This document shows, piece after piece, positions 1-13,800 of a stretch of 64,000 nt of DNA. Made by a program: the position numbers and the translations under genes. This DNA comes from Artemia franciscana. Lineage: Eukaryota; Arthropoda; Branchiopoda; Anostraca; Artemiidae. The stretch lies in assembly GCF_032884065.1 (NCBI RefSeq), contig NC_088872.1:992001-1056000 (forward strand), read 5' to 3'. The notes below the pieces were generated by a model. That model saw only the letters and a list, made by a program, of their open reading frames with translations, was not told where the DNA came from and searched no databases. The number at the start of each line of letters is the position of its first letter. Position 1 is the first letter of the stretch.

Positions 1-29
1 TTTGACCATCTGGAACCCAGTGAAGGTAC

Positions 30-300
30 TAACTGTTACTACTAACAACTCACGCACACTCCTTATTACATCTACGCACGCTCTTCCTCCATCCTAATCT
101 ATTAAAAGCCTCCCTCTTTACACCTTCCCAGGAAGTTCCCAATTTCCTTGAATCTTTCTCCAGAAATCCTCCAACCCCAACCGCAGACGACCTGCTTCCC
201 GTTTAGCCATAGACAGTTAGCCAAAAGGCAGAATCTCCGACAATCTGTCATCCTTTATCCGCAGAGGATGCCCTAGCCGTCTCAACCTTTCTCTCATTAC
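30..300 (-). mobile_element. RTE-like LINE, 3' tail fragment
   Basis: The minus strand reads MRERLRRLGHPLRIKDDRL, then a stop, then remnants of the basic Trp/Arg-rich C-terminus (SWEGVKREA...LGWRKS), ending in a short TAGTAA-type tail. The same block is well preserved at 51130-51480. Stops and frameshifts show it is dead. It lies downstream of FARSB. Confidence 0.7.
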
Positions 301-330
301 ATTTTCTTTTCCGAGAATTTATGAATATAA

Positions 331-640
331 GTGAAAACGAGGGGCGCAAAACAGATTAGGCTTCGCATAGGATAGACATACAATTGAGCTAAATTGTAAA
401 TGCATAAATGAATAAAGTTGGCGAGTTGAGGAAAACGAGTCGAAAAGATCAAGTTATGCAACACCCATTTATAATTAAGTGAAATTTTTTCATATGAGTG
501 AAAACGAGGGGCGCAAAACAGATTAGGCTTCGCATAGAATAGACATACGATTAAGCTAAATTGTAAATGCATAAACGAATAAAGTTGGCGAGTTGAGGAA
601 AACGAATGGAAAATATCAAGCTATGCAAAATCCTTTTTTC
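331..640. repeat. Tandem duplication, period 167 bp
   Basis: The segment starting GTGAAAACGAGGGGCGC at 331 restarts at 498 with about 93% identity by eye. The second copy is cut near 640. Both contain AATAAAGTTGGCGAGTTGAG. It is AT-rich and no coding is supported. Confidence 0.8.
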
Positions 641-1562
641 ATACAACATCCATTTTTCACGCCTCCTTTTCACGTACATTCATAGATTCCTGGGAGACAG
701 AGAGAGATAAAACAACAACTCTAATTTAATATTCTTATCTTAAGAATAATTAAGCTAATCTAAGAATCTTGTCTAAAATCCAAACCTGAGTTACCTAAGT
801 CACAGACAAGTATTTCAATCGTTGCGGTATCAAGTTTTGTATAAAAGTTTGTTTTATACTTTTTGCTTTGCCCAATCACTCGTTTATGTTATTTATTTGT
901 ACAAAGGGTAGCATTCGAGAGTGGAGAGCATTTTGATGCTGTATTATGGCACAGTCATCAGAATTACATGCACTGATAAAATTAGAAAGTGACCATTCAG
1001 AAGTGGTTGAAAAACGACTAACAAATTTAACAAATTCATATGACAAACCAGAGTAAAAGTTGAGTCCGTAAGTTGAAAAAATCGATTAAAAATTGATAGT
1101 ATTGAATTGAAAGGACGTACACCAAAATGATAATATTGAATGGGTCTAGCGAGGCAATCATTATCTTATCAGTTTTATTCGGCGTGCTTCCAGACACTAA
1201 CCAGTAGCCAAAAGAGGCACTCAGACAGTGAACGAACTTCCGACTTATCTGTTTAGTAAACATTTCCCAAAACGGTGCTATGTGTAAATAATGCGGCAGA
1301 GCAACTGAGTTAAAAGTTTTGAAAGAAGACTGCAGTTGAACCGTAGCATATTTATCACAAAAGAAGTATACGATAGCCCTACTCGGCGTTCGAGGTGAGG
1401 TATAAGGAGTTGTCGTTTTTTTTCTTTATCTAGGAGCCAGTAGGAAAAGTGAGGTAAGTAATGTGATCAACTGGCTGCAACATACACAAACATAGCAACA
1501 CATTGCATGGTTGCTCCACATAGAGAAATTTTCACATCTTCTCTTTATCCATATTAAATTTG
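641..1562. other. Downstream intergenic sequence, nothing recognised
   Basis: AT-rich sequence between the tandem duplication and the end of FARSB. I see no supported gene. The 75-residue open frame at 1036-1263 has no recognisable motif. Confidence 0.5.
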
Positions 1563-1568
1563 TTTATT
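1563..1568 (-). promoter_or_regulatory. Candidate FARSB poly(A) signal
   Basis: AATAAA on the minus strand, about 85 bases after the FARSB stop codon. It is the first canonical hexamer downstream, so it would give a short 3' UTR. AT-rich sequence makes chance hexamers common. Confidence 0.4.
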
Positions 1569-1653
1569 TGGAGAAATTTGAAATCGACAAAAATATGAAA
1601 TTAGAACACTTGAACTATGACCTCAGTGACCAGGTCATTCGTTAGTGAAGTTT

Positions 1654-1805
1654 TCATACAAATGGTTCAATGTTGATTTCAAGTGCAGCAGCAGGCATTT
1701 TCAATCCAAATCGTTCTATTACTTCTGGATGCAAAACACCAACTAGTCCAATGTGCTGCCCACGAACGATAACATTAGCACAAAACCCGGAGAAATAAGT
1801 AGGAT
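1654..1805 (-). CDS. FARSB: FARSB terminal coding exon with stop
   Basis: Two bases complete Asp, then [36 protein letters not shown] and [13 protein letters not shown], ending in TGA at 1654-1656. The C-terminus ends like human LEINIGPFL, so the subunit lacks the bacterial anticodon-binding extension, as expected for eukaryotic FARSB. The acceptor is CATTTGCAG. Confidence 0.96.
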
Positions 1806-4800
1806 CTGCAAATGAAAGTACAGTAAATTAATCATTTTTTATAGATCTTTTTTAATTGATTTGATTTATACATACATTGGGACTATAACTCTAACAACCC
1901 AAGAAAAATCGTAATGTAATAAAATAGAATAAATACTACCATTACTAACAACTCAACGCAGCACCAAGCCACCTGAGGCCAACCCAGATACACACGCTCC
2001 TTCTCCACCCTAACCTATTCAAATCCTCCCTCTTTACACCCTCCCAGGAAGTTTCCATTTCCCATAAATCTTTCTTATGATATCCTCCTAACTGAGGAAG
2101 ACCTACTTTCTGTTCAGACCTAGATGTTTTGCCGAAAACAACAATCTTTGGCAATCTGTCATCCTTCATCCACAGAAGGAGCCCTAGTGACCTCAACCTT
2201 TTTTTCATCATAGCCTTGGAATGGGGGCTGAACCACACTTTTCGCACAATCTACTGTCTGAAAAACACTCAGTCAGTAGGGTACTCAAAACAACCCGCAG
2301 GCGATTTCTCTGGAAAACATATAGCTCAAAAAACCTCTAAAAGTTCATTAATTTTGCTCTAACTTTCATCTTGCCTTTCCTGTGCTCCTTAAGACAAAGT
2401 GTATCAAAATGATCTACGTAAATTGGAATAGAACACAGCTCTGCTTAACTCCTGATTTAATACGAAACCAGCTACTACCCTCATTCCCTACCTCAACCGT
2501 AACAGTGTTACTCTTGTACATAACACTAATCATTTTCAAGTAATTGTCTGGTATACCATACAAGGATAAGACCTCGCTAAAGCTCTTCTATCAGCTGAAT
2601 CAAATGCTTGTTCATAAGCTAAACTGGGAACTAAAGGTGTTTGATGAGTCAGGAAACTTCTCAATTATTAGTCAAAGAGTGAGGACTCGGTCGACACATC
2701 CTCTAACTTTACTGAAACTGCACTGTTCTTCTCTTAAAACTTTGTCTACAGCATTTTTATGTCTAAAAAGTATCATCATATTAAGAAATGTGCTACTTGC
2801 AGAAAATCTATAATTATCATCATTTTTATTTAATTATGAAAAATGTTTATGCTAGTTTTGGCTCTCACTCAGACTATCTCTCTTGGCTTTTTCTACAATT
2901 ACCCATCGCTCTGAACTTTTTCATCCTAGTCCACCAAGTTGATTTTAGTTCAAACATCAACTCAATCTTATCACCTTTCTTATACAGGGGTTTAATTAGG
3001 GATTTCTTAAAATTCCTAGGTGCTTTCCATTTTTTAAAAATCATATTAATAATCTCCAGTAATTTATTTCTAACCTCACAACCACCATATTTGAGAAACT
3101 CATTTACCAAACTGTCCGCACTTGGGCCTCATTATTTTTTATTCCTTTAGGACTGTCACTAATTCTTCCTCACAAAATAAATCTTTCTCCACATCCAAGG
3201 TGACACAAACCTTTTTCTTTCCCTCTATATCTTTTCTTGTAGCTCTATCCTGGTTTAGCGCATTCTCAAAGTGTTTCACCCATCTCCCTTTAGCCCATTC
3301 CTTATCACTAATTGTGTCCCTGTTCCTATCTTCAACTGGGACAAGTTAAGATTGACTACTCCCTCTCAGTTTATCAACATAGTTGTACAGTATTTTACTA
3401 TTATACCGTCTTTCAGATCTTCTGTAATTTTATCCATGGCCTTCACTTCCCACTTTCTTAGTTCATATTTCAATACTTTCTCCAGTTTCTTTGCATTCCT
3501 CTAATTTTTATATGATTTATCACTCAGAACACTTGTGTACAAAAATTCTTTTCTATTAAATATAAAGCATTTTCGCTAATATTCATAGCTGCATTTCAAC
3601 TTTCTTCCCTAAGGCACTATCAGCAACTTCACAAATTATTTTCCAAAAATTATTCCATCCATCTTCTACATTGTCAAATTTTAAACTCTCCAGCATAGTA
3701 TTCAACTGTTCCAGGAAAGTATCTCAAATTCTCATTCTGGAGTCTACCAACGTCACAGCTTCCCGGAAGGTAGCTAACCTGCCGCAATTTCAGTATCAAA
3801 TTAATCCTAGGCACTACTAGATGGTAATATTTACTTTTAACCCCAACAGCCTCACATTATTGTTGTTAGGTATTTGATTTTAATTCTTATAATTTTTGGT
3901 CTTTTATTGAATTTTATTTATCTTCAATTTTTTGGCGTTTTTTTCATTGGTTTTGTTGTACTTTCCGCGTTTTGTTTTTTGATTTTTGCTTTTTTCCTTT
4001 TTGTTCGCACTGAAGAGAGGCGGTTATTTTCTCGAAATATTCGCTTTCTGTGTTTTCTTCAGTATTTTCGTTTGGCCTTTAAAAACCTCATTTTTGATTG
4101 TTTTCTTTCTTTCTGCTAAGTTCATGTTTTCCACCCGTGGGATATGAGCTAAGTATAAGAGCTAAAATATATGATTACAATTTAAACTTCGGGCGAAACT
4201 TGAACGTGCAATCGGATACATAACCAACCTAATTAAAAGTTATTGTTGTTCATAATAAACAAAAAATTAGAAATCAAAATTATTTTATATGTTAAATGCA
4301 TGGGTTCTTGGATTTTGAGATTTCGGGTCTTTCTAAGAGCTAATGGACTAAGCACCAAAAACAAAGTCAGTGAAAACCAAACACTATTTGCAAATTATCT
4401 ATAGTCTTCTGAGTTTGGAAGACTATATTAGAATATTAGTGTCGCACTCCTATATACCCTAGTATCTTGTATTGATCCTGCCAGTCTCTGGTTTACAATA
4501 ACGTAGTCAATAAGGTTAGCTGTTTTACCATCATATTAACAATGTTAACTTGTGAGTCATTTTATGACCAAATACTGTATTGGTTGTAACTGTATTGTTA
4601 TACCTAATGTTTTGCGGAAGCTAGTGGGGTAGAGGATGCTTTTTATAGCGAACTTCATTTTGGGACCTCATGTGATTCAACCTTGAGGGGATTCCATAAC
4701 GTTTTTCGTCAGGATATCTACCAGAAGATATGGTGCTATCTCTACAAAATTTGACGATAGGTAACATCTAGTCCTTTATAGGTCTTTCGGAGGGGGAAGG

Positions 4801-7800
4801 AGGATCTAGAACCAACCCCACCACATGTAGAGTGGCTTGATTCAATTTATCATGATATCTACCTAAGGGATTGCCTGAATTCAACAAAATTTAGTTTGAA
4901 GTAACAATTAACAGCTTAGTCGTTCTCTTTTAGATTTTCATCACGATCGACCTCTGTGTTTGGGGGGGGGGGGAGCGGCTCCTTAAATTCCTTTCATCGG
5001 AACATTTATAGCAAGGGAATTTCGGCACCAATCCAAATTCGTTGGGAAGTTAGAGCTTAGCTCTAGACAAAAATCTAGTTTTTAGTTATTCACCAATATC
5101 CACGATTTACACAAAATCCAAATAAATATCAACTGCCATTGACGGATATTAACAAAAAAAATGAGAAATAAAAAAAATTACTAACTCAAACAAACGAAGC
5201 AGCACTTAAATAAATAGGAGAACTATATCACCTGATTTATGATTTTAACCATTGCATTTCTTGCGGACACTTAAGTGATACGGGATTTATTTACTCAGGC
5301 AGGAAGGATGGGATACATAGACATGAAGTAGGGCTCATGATCAATAGGGTATTTGCTAAATCCTGTTTAGGTTGGGAAGGTGTTGATAATAGAAAGCTAA
5401 TCCCTCATTTTATGACAGTATATGCCCCTGTAGAACCGACTGACATATGGTGTTTTTATGAGGAGAGATTTTAACGCCCAGGTCGGAAGCAATAGGGATA
5501 GATGGTATACAAGCCTAGGCAAATTTGATGATGGAAAAGAAAATAGTTATGTCTATAGACTATTACAATTTTGCAGGTTTTATCAAACAAACAAAAAACA
5601 GACTAATTTCAAAATTGTCAGGTATTTTACTAGTTTGAATTAAAACATTAAAATTATTGCTCAGACACCAGAAATATTTTTGCAGTTTACTTTAGCATTA
5701 TAACTTTAGCAACTCTGAACTGAACTTGAAAAAAATTTCAACTTTTTTTCATGTCTTAAATACTTTCCATTTGTAATGTTGTATGTGTCATAGATATAAA
5801 AACAATACATTAACTTTTATGGTAGGGGGGGGGGACAATATAATTCACAAACTTTTGGTTTTATTTTTTAAGGTTTTTGAATTGTTGCAATCCTTTGTCA
5901 AAATATATGTCATTTGCAATTAACAGTTTTCTGCTCATTAAGTAATTTAATATAAACTTGACAAGTGTGACGACGTCATTGTAATATGAAAATGACGTCA
6001 CTCGCATACATAGTTGCTGGAATCATAAAAACTCGTTGCTGGAATCATAACCATGCAAAGATTCTGTAATCCGTGCTAATCAGTATGGGAATTTTTGTGA
6101 TATTTGCCAACGAATTATATTAGTAATACATGTAAATGAGTCAAAGCACCAGCTTACCTTGGCAGCATTCCAGATGGTATCCATCAGGATCTTTATCCTT
6201 CGGTTTGACTTCTAATAAAGTCATGATCCTATCAAGTAGTCCATGAATCACTTCAAATCCCGAAGTCTTATCATAGTTGATAGCACAAAGACGCCTCTCG
6301 TTCCTTGCACCTACGTCTGAAAAACAAATAGATAAAATACAGGCTGCCCTCTACTTTTACATTTCTGAAATGTGTTTGGATGTCGCTCGCAGCTCTGGTC
6401 ATCTACTAGCCAGCTCAAACACTCGTCCGATTTATCTTGAACTGTGATCAAAGCATAAGCTGGGAAAGTCATCAACGGTCGACGGCTCACCAAGAGCATC
6501 GACCTCATTGAAGCTCCAACTCTCATCCCGGACTGGCCAGTCAGGAGATGACTAACGGCAGCGACGTGTGATTCCTTCTACGCTAGCAACACTGCCGGGC
6601 AAAAGCTTTAAGTCAAGTAAGATAAGTCGTTTATTAATATGCTAGCCTAAATACTATCAAGTTAAAAAGGCATTTTCGATTTGTTCCAGGTGTTTTATTT
6701 TAATATTTCCAAAGAGATTATTGAGGGGATTATTTTTAATTTTTTTGCAAAGGTTTTTGTAACATGTTGTATTTCTTTTTCCAATCTCCTCGCGTAATTC
6801 GTTTTTTTTTATTCTTTTAATATATTTTACTGCTTAAAAATATGAGGTTATTCAAAAGCTCAGGGCCGCCTTGAAGGGAAGGCCAATGAAATAGTTTAGT
6901 GGTATGATTTTATTGACATTTAATCGTTGCTTCAACCGATTTTTACCAGGCATGTAATTTGAATTAAAAATTGAGTAACCGCCGAAAGAATTTTTTTCAG
7001 AGAATTATACACAATTATATAAAAAGCAAGAGAATTGCTTGAAAAATGGTGACCCCCGCTAAAAGTAGAACAGTTACAAGGGTACACTTTTCAACATTTG
7101 ATTTACTATGGGATAAACAGCTCTTTATTTTATTCTGTCGGGTAGCGCTGTACCGTTGGTCGCATTAGCAATTTTTAACTCCACTTAAACCCGTATACAA
7201 GCCTTGAAGATCTGCTTTTGCAGTTTCCTATTTCCTTTGGACTTGGCAGAAATAAAGATTCTTAGCTGAGATTTGGCTAAAAGAAAGAGCTTTCTAAATT
7301 CTGTTTTAGGGAACTAAAATTATGGCAAAACTTATTTAATATTTTAGTGGATTTTATTTGGTTTACTGAAATTTATGCATATTTAAACATATAAAAACCT
7401 AAAAAATCTATAGGCTACATTTCTTCATAAAATCATGCAGATGAAGTTTGACTGTTTGCCCCAATTACTCAAGACCGACTCCTGAAACACATGGGCCGTT
7501 TAATCAGAATTGGAAGCTTTTTTAAAAGTGCTAAAAACTTTAGCGTGAAGAGCAAGATATTGAGGAGGGAGGGATAACCCCTTCATAAAGGGACTAATTT
7601 CTGAGCTCTTACTCTCAATTGAAAACTTGTTTTTTTTTATTTAATATCACCAAAAGTTCATGAATCCACAATATACAAGAAAAACTTCCCATAGTAAGTA
7701 TTATTTAAAACAAAATCTAGGACAACAAATTTTTATAAGATACACATTTTCGAAAATATCGAGTGCCTGATAACTACTTAATTGTGGTGCACACCAGAAA

Positions 7801-10800
7801 AAATTGATAGTGCCTCTGCTCTAATTGATTTAAGTTCTGATTCGTTACATAAGCAGTTTGGATGCAAAGTGGGCCTGTGGCCTCAAGGTCCCTCCCCCCT
7901 CAAATACCTTTCCCGTCCCGACTTTTTGGCAGAGGAGTAATAATGTTTCACTCTAACGTAATCACGCAAAAATATTTAATCCGAATCAATGAAAAGAAAA
8001 AGTGGCCCATTGGCCCCTCGACCGACTGCTAAATTTTTAGAATATAGACATATTACGCCTTGTTTGAAGCGGAATTGTGCAACAATTTTCAATCTGTGTA
8101 ATTTGGACCAAAGTGAGCCCATGACCTCTCTAACAACCCATTCCCCATATCTTACCACCATATTTTATTAAAAAGGTAGAAATCCTTTTCTACCACATAG
8201 GTAAGTTATTCACGGAGTTTGCGGACGTATAAACAGACCGAATTGGAAAAACGAAGGATGTGGTACATAAAATACCGGTAAAAGAAAACAAACTAATAAA
8301 ACAATACCCTTACCGAATACCAGAAGCTAAAAGGCAGGAAATGAAAAAAGAAATGGACCGAATGCTTGATCTAGTGGTTATACAGACCCTGCACAATATT
8401 TGAACCAAAACCACAATTATATTCCATTGATATCATTAAAAAGCACAGAAGAGGTCGATGACCTTCAACGCCACCCCTTTCAGAAAGGCAGATAGAAAGG
8501 CAGAAAGGCAGATAGGTTGTACCTTGTCTGAGGGAGGGTCATGCAGAGATTTTCAGTCTACACTCCAAGAAGTATACGAAGGGTCCATGGTTCATCCAAT
8601 ATACACCCTCCGCAATCTTCCCCGATTCTTCAATAGAAAGGTAGCCATGTTGCTGTTTTTTTAAAGCCAATGGTGTCAATTCATGAAATTTAAGGGGGGA
8701 GGGGGAGGAGACAAAATATATTCTTCAATGTGAGGGTAAGAGCAAATTGTCGTTTTTTTCAAGTTTTTTCAATGAAAATAACAAAAAAGACATTCAATTT
8801 GCACGATTGAAGGATCAGAGTAGAGGCATGGCGCTTACAGTTCTCTCCCACCCTCCTCAGCTTATTCGTAAACAGGTAGGCAAGTTACATCTGGTGCGAA
8901 CCAAATTATTAATAAAAAAAGTATAGATTTTTTTTGTCTCTGACCCTTCAATACTCAACGTCCTTCTCCCTGTTTTTATTTATTTATTTTTTTTTTGTAG
9001 AAAAGCCAAAATTTTGCACTTTGTTCTAAATAATATTACGCTTGAATTATTAATCTAAATTAGCAGAGGCAAAAAGTGGGTCAATGGCTCACCAATTTCC
9101 CCACTAACGTACTTGCCTCAGAGTGGGCGGCTTCACACCATAGTCTTCAAGCGTTACAAGGGTATACACTACAATTTTATTTATTTTTATGCCTGTCGTC
9201 CGACCCATGCTAGTTCATAAACATATCAGAAAATACAACCTTTTTTTGGGTCCTTTAAAATGACATCAGAGATTTCGAACAGCCTCAATGGCAGTGGCAT
9301 GTGTTGGTTGGCATTAATCGTTTTCAAAACTCCAGGCAGCAGAGTCGTTCTGCCAACTTGAAACTCGAGTGTTTTAGGATTGGCTATATGGATAGCTGGC
9401 TGGGATTCAATTTGATGGCGCAGTTTCTCAGTTATATCACTATGAGAACACTAGAAAATATTTAAAGAGCATGGATGAATAAGTTGGAGTAAGATGGATT
9501 TTTGTTCGGGGGAAGAGCAACAATAAAAAAGTATTTGTTTTTAATTTAAATAGGAGGTGCCCAGTAACTCCAGAAAACTTTGGATTGAGGAGAGGGTGGC
9601 CCCAAACCCCCCTCCTAGATACGTTCCTGACACCCAAGTACATATGATTTCTAAACGGATATAACACGGAAGAGTAATTGGTGTCCATATAAAAGCAAAA
9701 TAAATTAGAAAACATAAAATATGCAAGGCTCAGGCAGTAAAGAAAAGTGAACAACAAAGAAAACATAGATTCTTGCACTGAAATATTGTATCATTTTATT
9801 TCTTGTGCTATGAATATTAAAAACCTGCTTGCGGAAATGAAAATATACCGGTCTCAAGAATTCAAAAAATAAAGTTTATGTAGTTTGCATACGGATTTCA
9901 TAGGGTTCAATGAAAACCAGGGCTTACGGCACAGACTAAAAATATGAGCGAATGATAAAAAGCGTATTTTTATTCAGCGATTGCTACGGTAGCCATTATT
10001 ATGTTTGGAAGATATTGATTTAGAAACCGTGTTGCTCTTTTGCTGTTATTGCAGCTATTTTAGAAAGGGAGCATAGCATCAAGATTACCAAAATTAAAAT
10101 GAAAAGGTATTAATTTTTTTTATTTATTTTTATTTATTTATTTTATATTTATATTTTTATATTTATTTTTAAATTAATATATTATATTTTTTATTTTTAT
10201 TTTTATATTTTTATACCATTATATTATATTTTTTATTATTTTGTTATTTTACTATTTATTATTTTTTATTATTTTATATTCTTGTATTATTTTAAATTAT
10301 TATATTTTATATTCTTATATTATTTTATATTTTTATATATTTTTTTTTTTTTTATATTTCTTATTTTTATATTAATTTTCTATATTTTTATTTTTATACT
10401 TAATTTTTTATATTTTATTTATTATATATTAATTTTTGAATAATAATATCAAAAGTTAATTCTGAGAGTTGGGAAGCACAAAAAAAGCAAGAAGAACGCA
10501 AGCCACAGGCACAGTAACGCAAAGCAAAGTAACCACAAATAATGTAGCAGTCCAATATCTAACTAATTATATACCTAATGAAATAATATATGACTTCTTA
10601 ATACATTAAACGAGCAATAATTGAGTATCTGTAAATTTTTTCTCGAAAACTATAATTTTTTCTAAGAATTGGCATGGCACTGTTTTTCGAGGTGAAAATT
10701 CGATCTAGATAGGGAACGACTTTGCAAATATTTGTTTCACCCTCCCAGTCCACTTGATATTTTTATAAATCGTCTGATGACTGAAACTAGAGGCCCTGAA

Positions 10801-13800
10801 TGTTAAAAGCCTTGTGTATAAGAAGGAATTTGTTTGTGGCAAATAAGTTGATACTGATTCCGAACTTTTAAGAGTAGGACATTCCCGTTTGATAGCTGTG
10901 AAGTGACTTTTGGATTTTAATTGCTTCGCATTAAATATTATGCATTACGGCAGAAAATTAAAACTTTTTACACCAGGGAACTAAATATACATATTTACAA
11001 TCAGGGCCGTATCCAGGATTTTTGTACAAGGCTGGGGTATTTTTTATGGCAAGGTTTTACAAAAAAAAAAAAACTTTAAAACGCGTTAAAACTGTATTTT
11101 CAGCCATTTTCATCACGTTTTTACGAGTCGGACAAATATATTCGAGAGGGTGAGGGAAGGCTCAAACTCCCTAACCCCTGCCCTGAATACACCCTTGTAT
11201 ACAATCATTGTTTGCTCAATAAGATTGTTTGTAATAAGATAACTATTCGTTTTCGGTGTGAAAAAAATGAGCTAGATAGGTCACGACTTCAGGAAATTCG
11301 TTCAGGGTCTTAATTTTGGAAAACAATTTTAGTATGAATGACATCTACCCAGATGTCCAATACTCAAATGGTTTTACTTTCTACAGCAAATAAAATAAAG
11401 TGATTGATGTTTTGGGAAATAAAACTGTTCTTCTTTTCACCGAGCGGAGGCTGGTCCCGTGGTACTTTATTATAAGATAAATAATCTAAGAGACAAATGC
11501 ATATTTTCATAATTTTTATTTAGATGTGCTATATATGTTCCTAAAACGAAAGGACATATCTGAAACATATTTAAAACTTTAATAGAACCTGAGGCAAGTC
11601 ATTCTAGCGGTTTTAATGCTTTCCACAGATGCTGAATGCGCTCCATATGAGGTAGAAGCGGCCATGAAATATTTGTCCTATTTAAATTGTTGAATGAAAA
11701 AGCCCACTCGTATCTTAAAACCCTTATGTTTTCTCTAATATTGCATTATAAAATTGTTAAATATGGCCTTTGACTTGGGGCACGGCCATATAATAGTTAA
11801 ATTATATCTAAATAAATAAATAATAAGTTGAATTATTGAATAAATTAATTAAATAAATAATAATACAATATATTAAATCAAATAAATAATAATAGAAACG
11901 TGCTTATTAGTAAATAAATAATAATAAGCTAAATAAACAATAGTTAAAACGTACTTTCAAGTTTGTACGAGTGTAAAGCTTAAAAATACTGAAAGTCAGC
12001 CGTTCTGAGACCAAATGTTAAATTAGCGAAATAAACAAGTTCGCTAACTGAAATATAATCTTTGACAATACTTGGTTTTGATATTAATACACAACATATT
12101 TGGTCGAAAAATAGTCACGATGTTATAGCGTTAGCTTATGTGCTTTAGTACAACTAATAAAGTTAAACACATATTAGTAAGACATGGTCAGATTACCGTC
12201 TTAAATAACAATTGGCACTCCATCCCAAGACATTAATTTGTCTATTTTATTAGCAATTTATTGTCAGTACTCGGTGATTTGACTGCTATAGAAACAATTT
12301 TGCCAAAAAGAATAAATTTTCTGAGATTCTGAGGATTCAGGGGGTTAGAACAGCTTCAGAAGTCGATGATAAGAGGGCCAAGTCACATTAAGAATGAAAA
12401 ACGATGAAAAGGTGATGTTACAAAAAGAAAAAATTGAGAGAATGATTAGCTTCACTTACTAAAGTATTTTGATTCGTAGAGATGGTGGATGCATCGAAGA
12501 TTCAAAATGTAGAGTTTTGTTGCGGTTGAAGAAGAAAATTGAAGAATAAGAGTCAAGCCTAAGGACTAACATTGTCTTGCTCTTGTTTTCCCTTAAAAAG
12601 TCCTGAAATTTCGTCCTTATTTCCTAACCTTTCCCTGATATAAAGCAGATGTAATCCCTTTGACTACTTGGATACATATAGTGTCTTTTGATTTGGTGCA
12701 ACGTCGCCTCAAGCATTCTGTGAACCTTAAATCTAAATATCCTTAGTCGTTCCCAAAATGTTACCGATACGCCCTTTTGGCAACCTGGAATAAATTAGTG
12801 TCTTTCGTCCCCACCAATATGCTCAGAAATTTCAACTTAATGCCATTTAACTGTTCCTTGTAAATTGCGGATGTGCCCTTTATACAATCTGAATATATGG
12901 AAGCCAATGATAGTAGCGGGGAAGCATGAGTCTCAGACTTTGTGGGGTTGGACATGCATAGGAAGACGAAATGCATAGGACAGAGGATTTTGTAAAACAT
13001 ACAATTGTAAAACTTAATCAAACATTAATATGTAGGAAAAAGTGGTTCGCGAGAATGAAATCTTAATGAAACAATAGTAATTTTTAGAACTACAATAAAA
13101 GAAAAGTCAAGACAATTAAGGAAAGAAGACAGAAAAAATATTGTTATGGAAAGGAAGCTGAGACATTTTATGAAGGATGGATAAAACTCAGCCAAAAATA
13201 GTCTCCACGTATTTAAACTTGCACTCAATTGAATGGTATCTAGGCATCTGACCTATCTAAAAAAAATGTTTCGTATGAGGGGGGGGGGGCACCTCCTACC
13301 TCCATATCAGCTTTTTACACTTATGGTGTAGTTTTTAGGAAACATTTATGAGTACAATAAATGGGGTTAATGGGTAATTGGAAGTCTTTAATTTACAAAT
13401 TGCCTTTCAAAATTTAAGAGCAGAAAATTTTATTGTTTAAATTTGTTCAACTTTTTTTTTATTCACGAGTATTGTTTTCATTTGTCAAAACATTAAAAAC
13501 GCACCAAAAAATATATCTTAAGTTAAACTATGGCTTACACATAAGAATAGTGTTACTTGTCCACTCCCGTCTCTCTCAAAACCTCTAAACAGCTTGAGTG
13601 TCGGGTGCATTTTATTGAAAACAATATGCATCTCAAGTATTGCGGTTTTTATCAAACAGTTCGTGGTAACGAACTGTAGTAAGGAGCGACCCGGCTCAAT
13701 AGTAAACGAAAATCTAAAAAATGGAATTTTGATACCGATAGTTACATCAAAAGAATCGCATTTTAATGCTGATTTTAATTTCATCAAGTTTAGTCTAACC

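Noticed and set aside
2788..3150. 120-residue plus-strand frame
   Set aside because: It is the antisense of the RTE reverse transcriptase, which is recognisable on the minus strand.
9440..9778. 112-residue frame next to FARSB exon 9240-9450
   Set aside because: It lies in intron 10 immediately upstream of the acceptor, in Phe/Leu-rich AT sequence without motifs.
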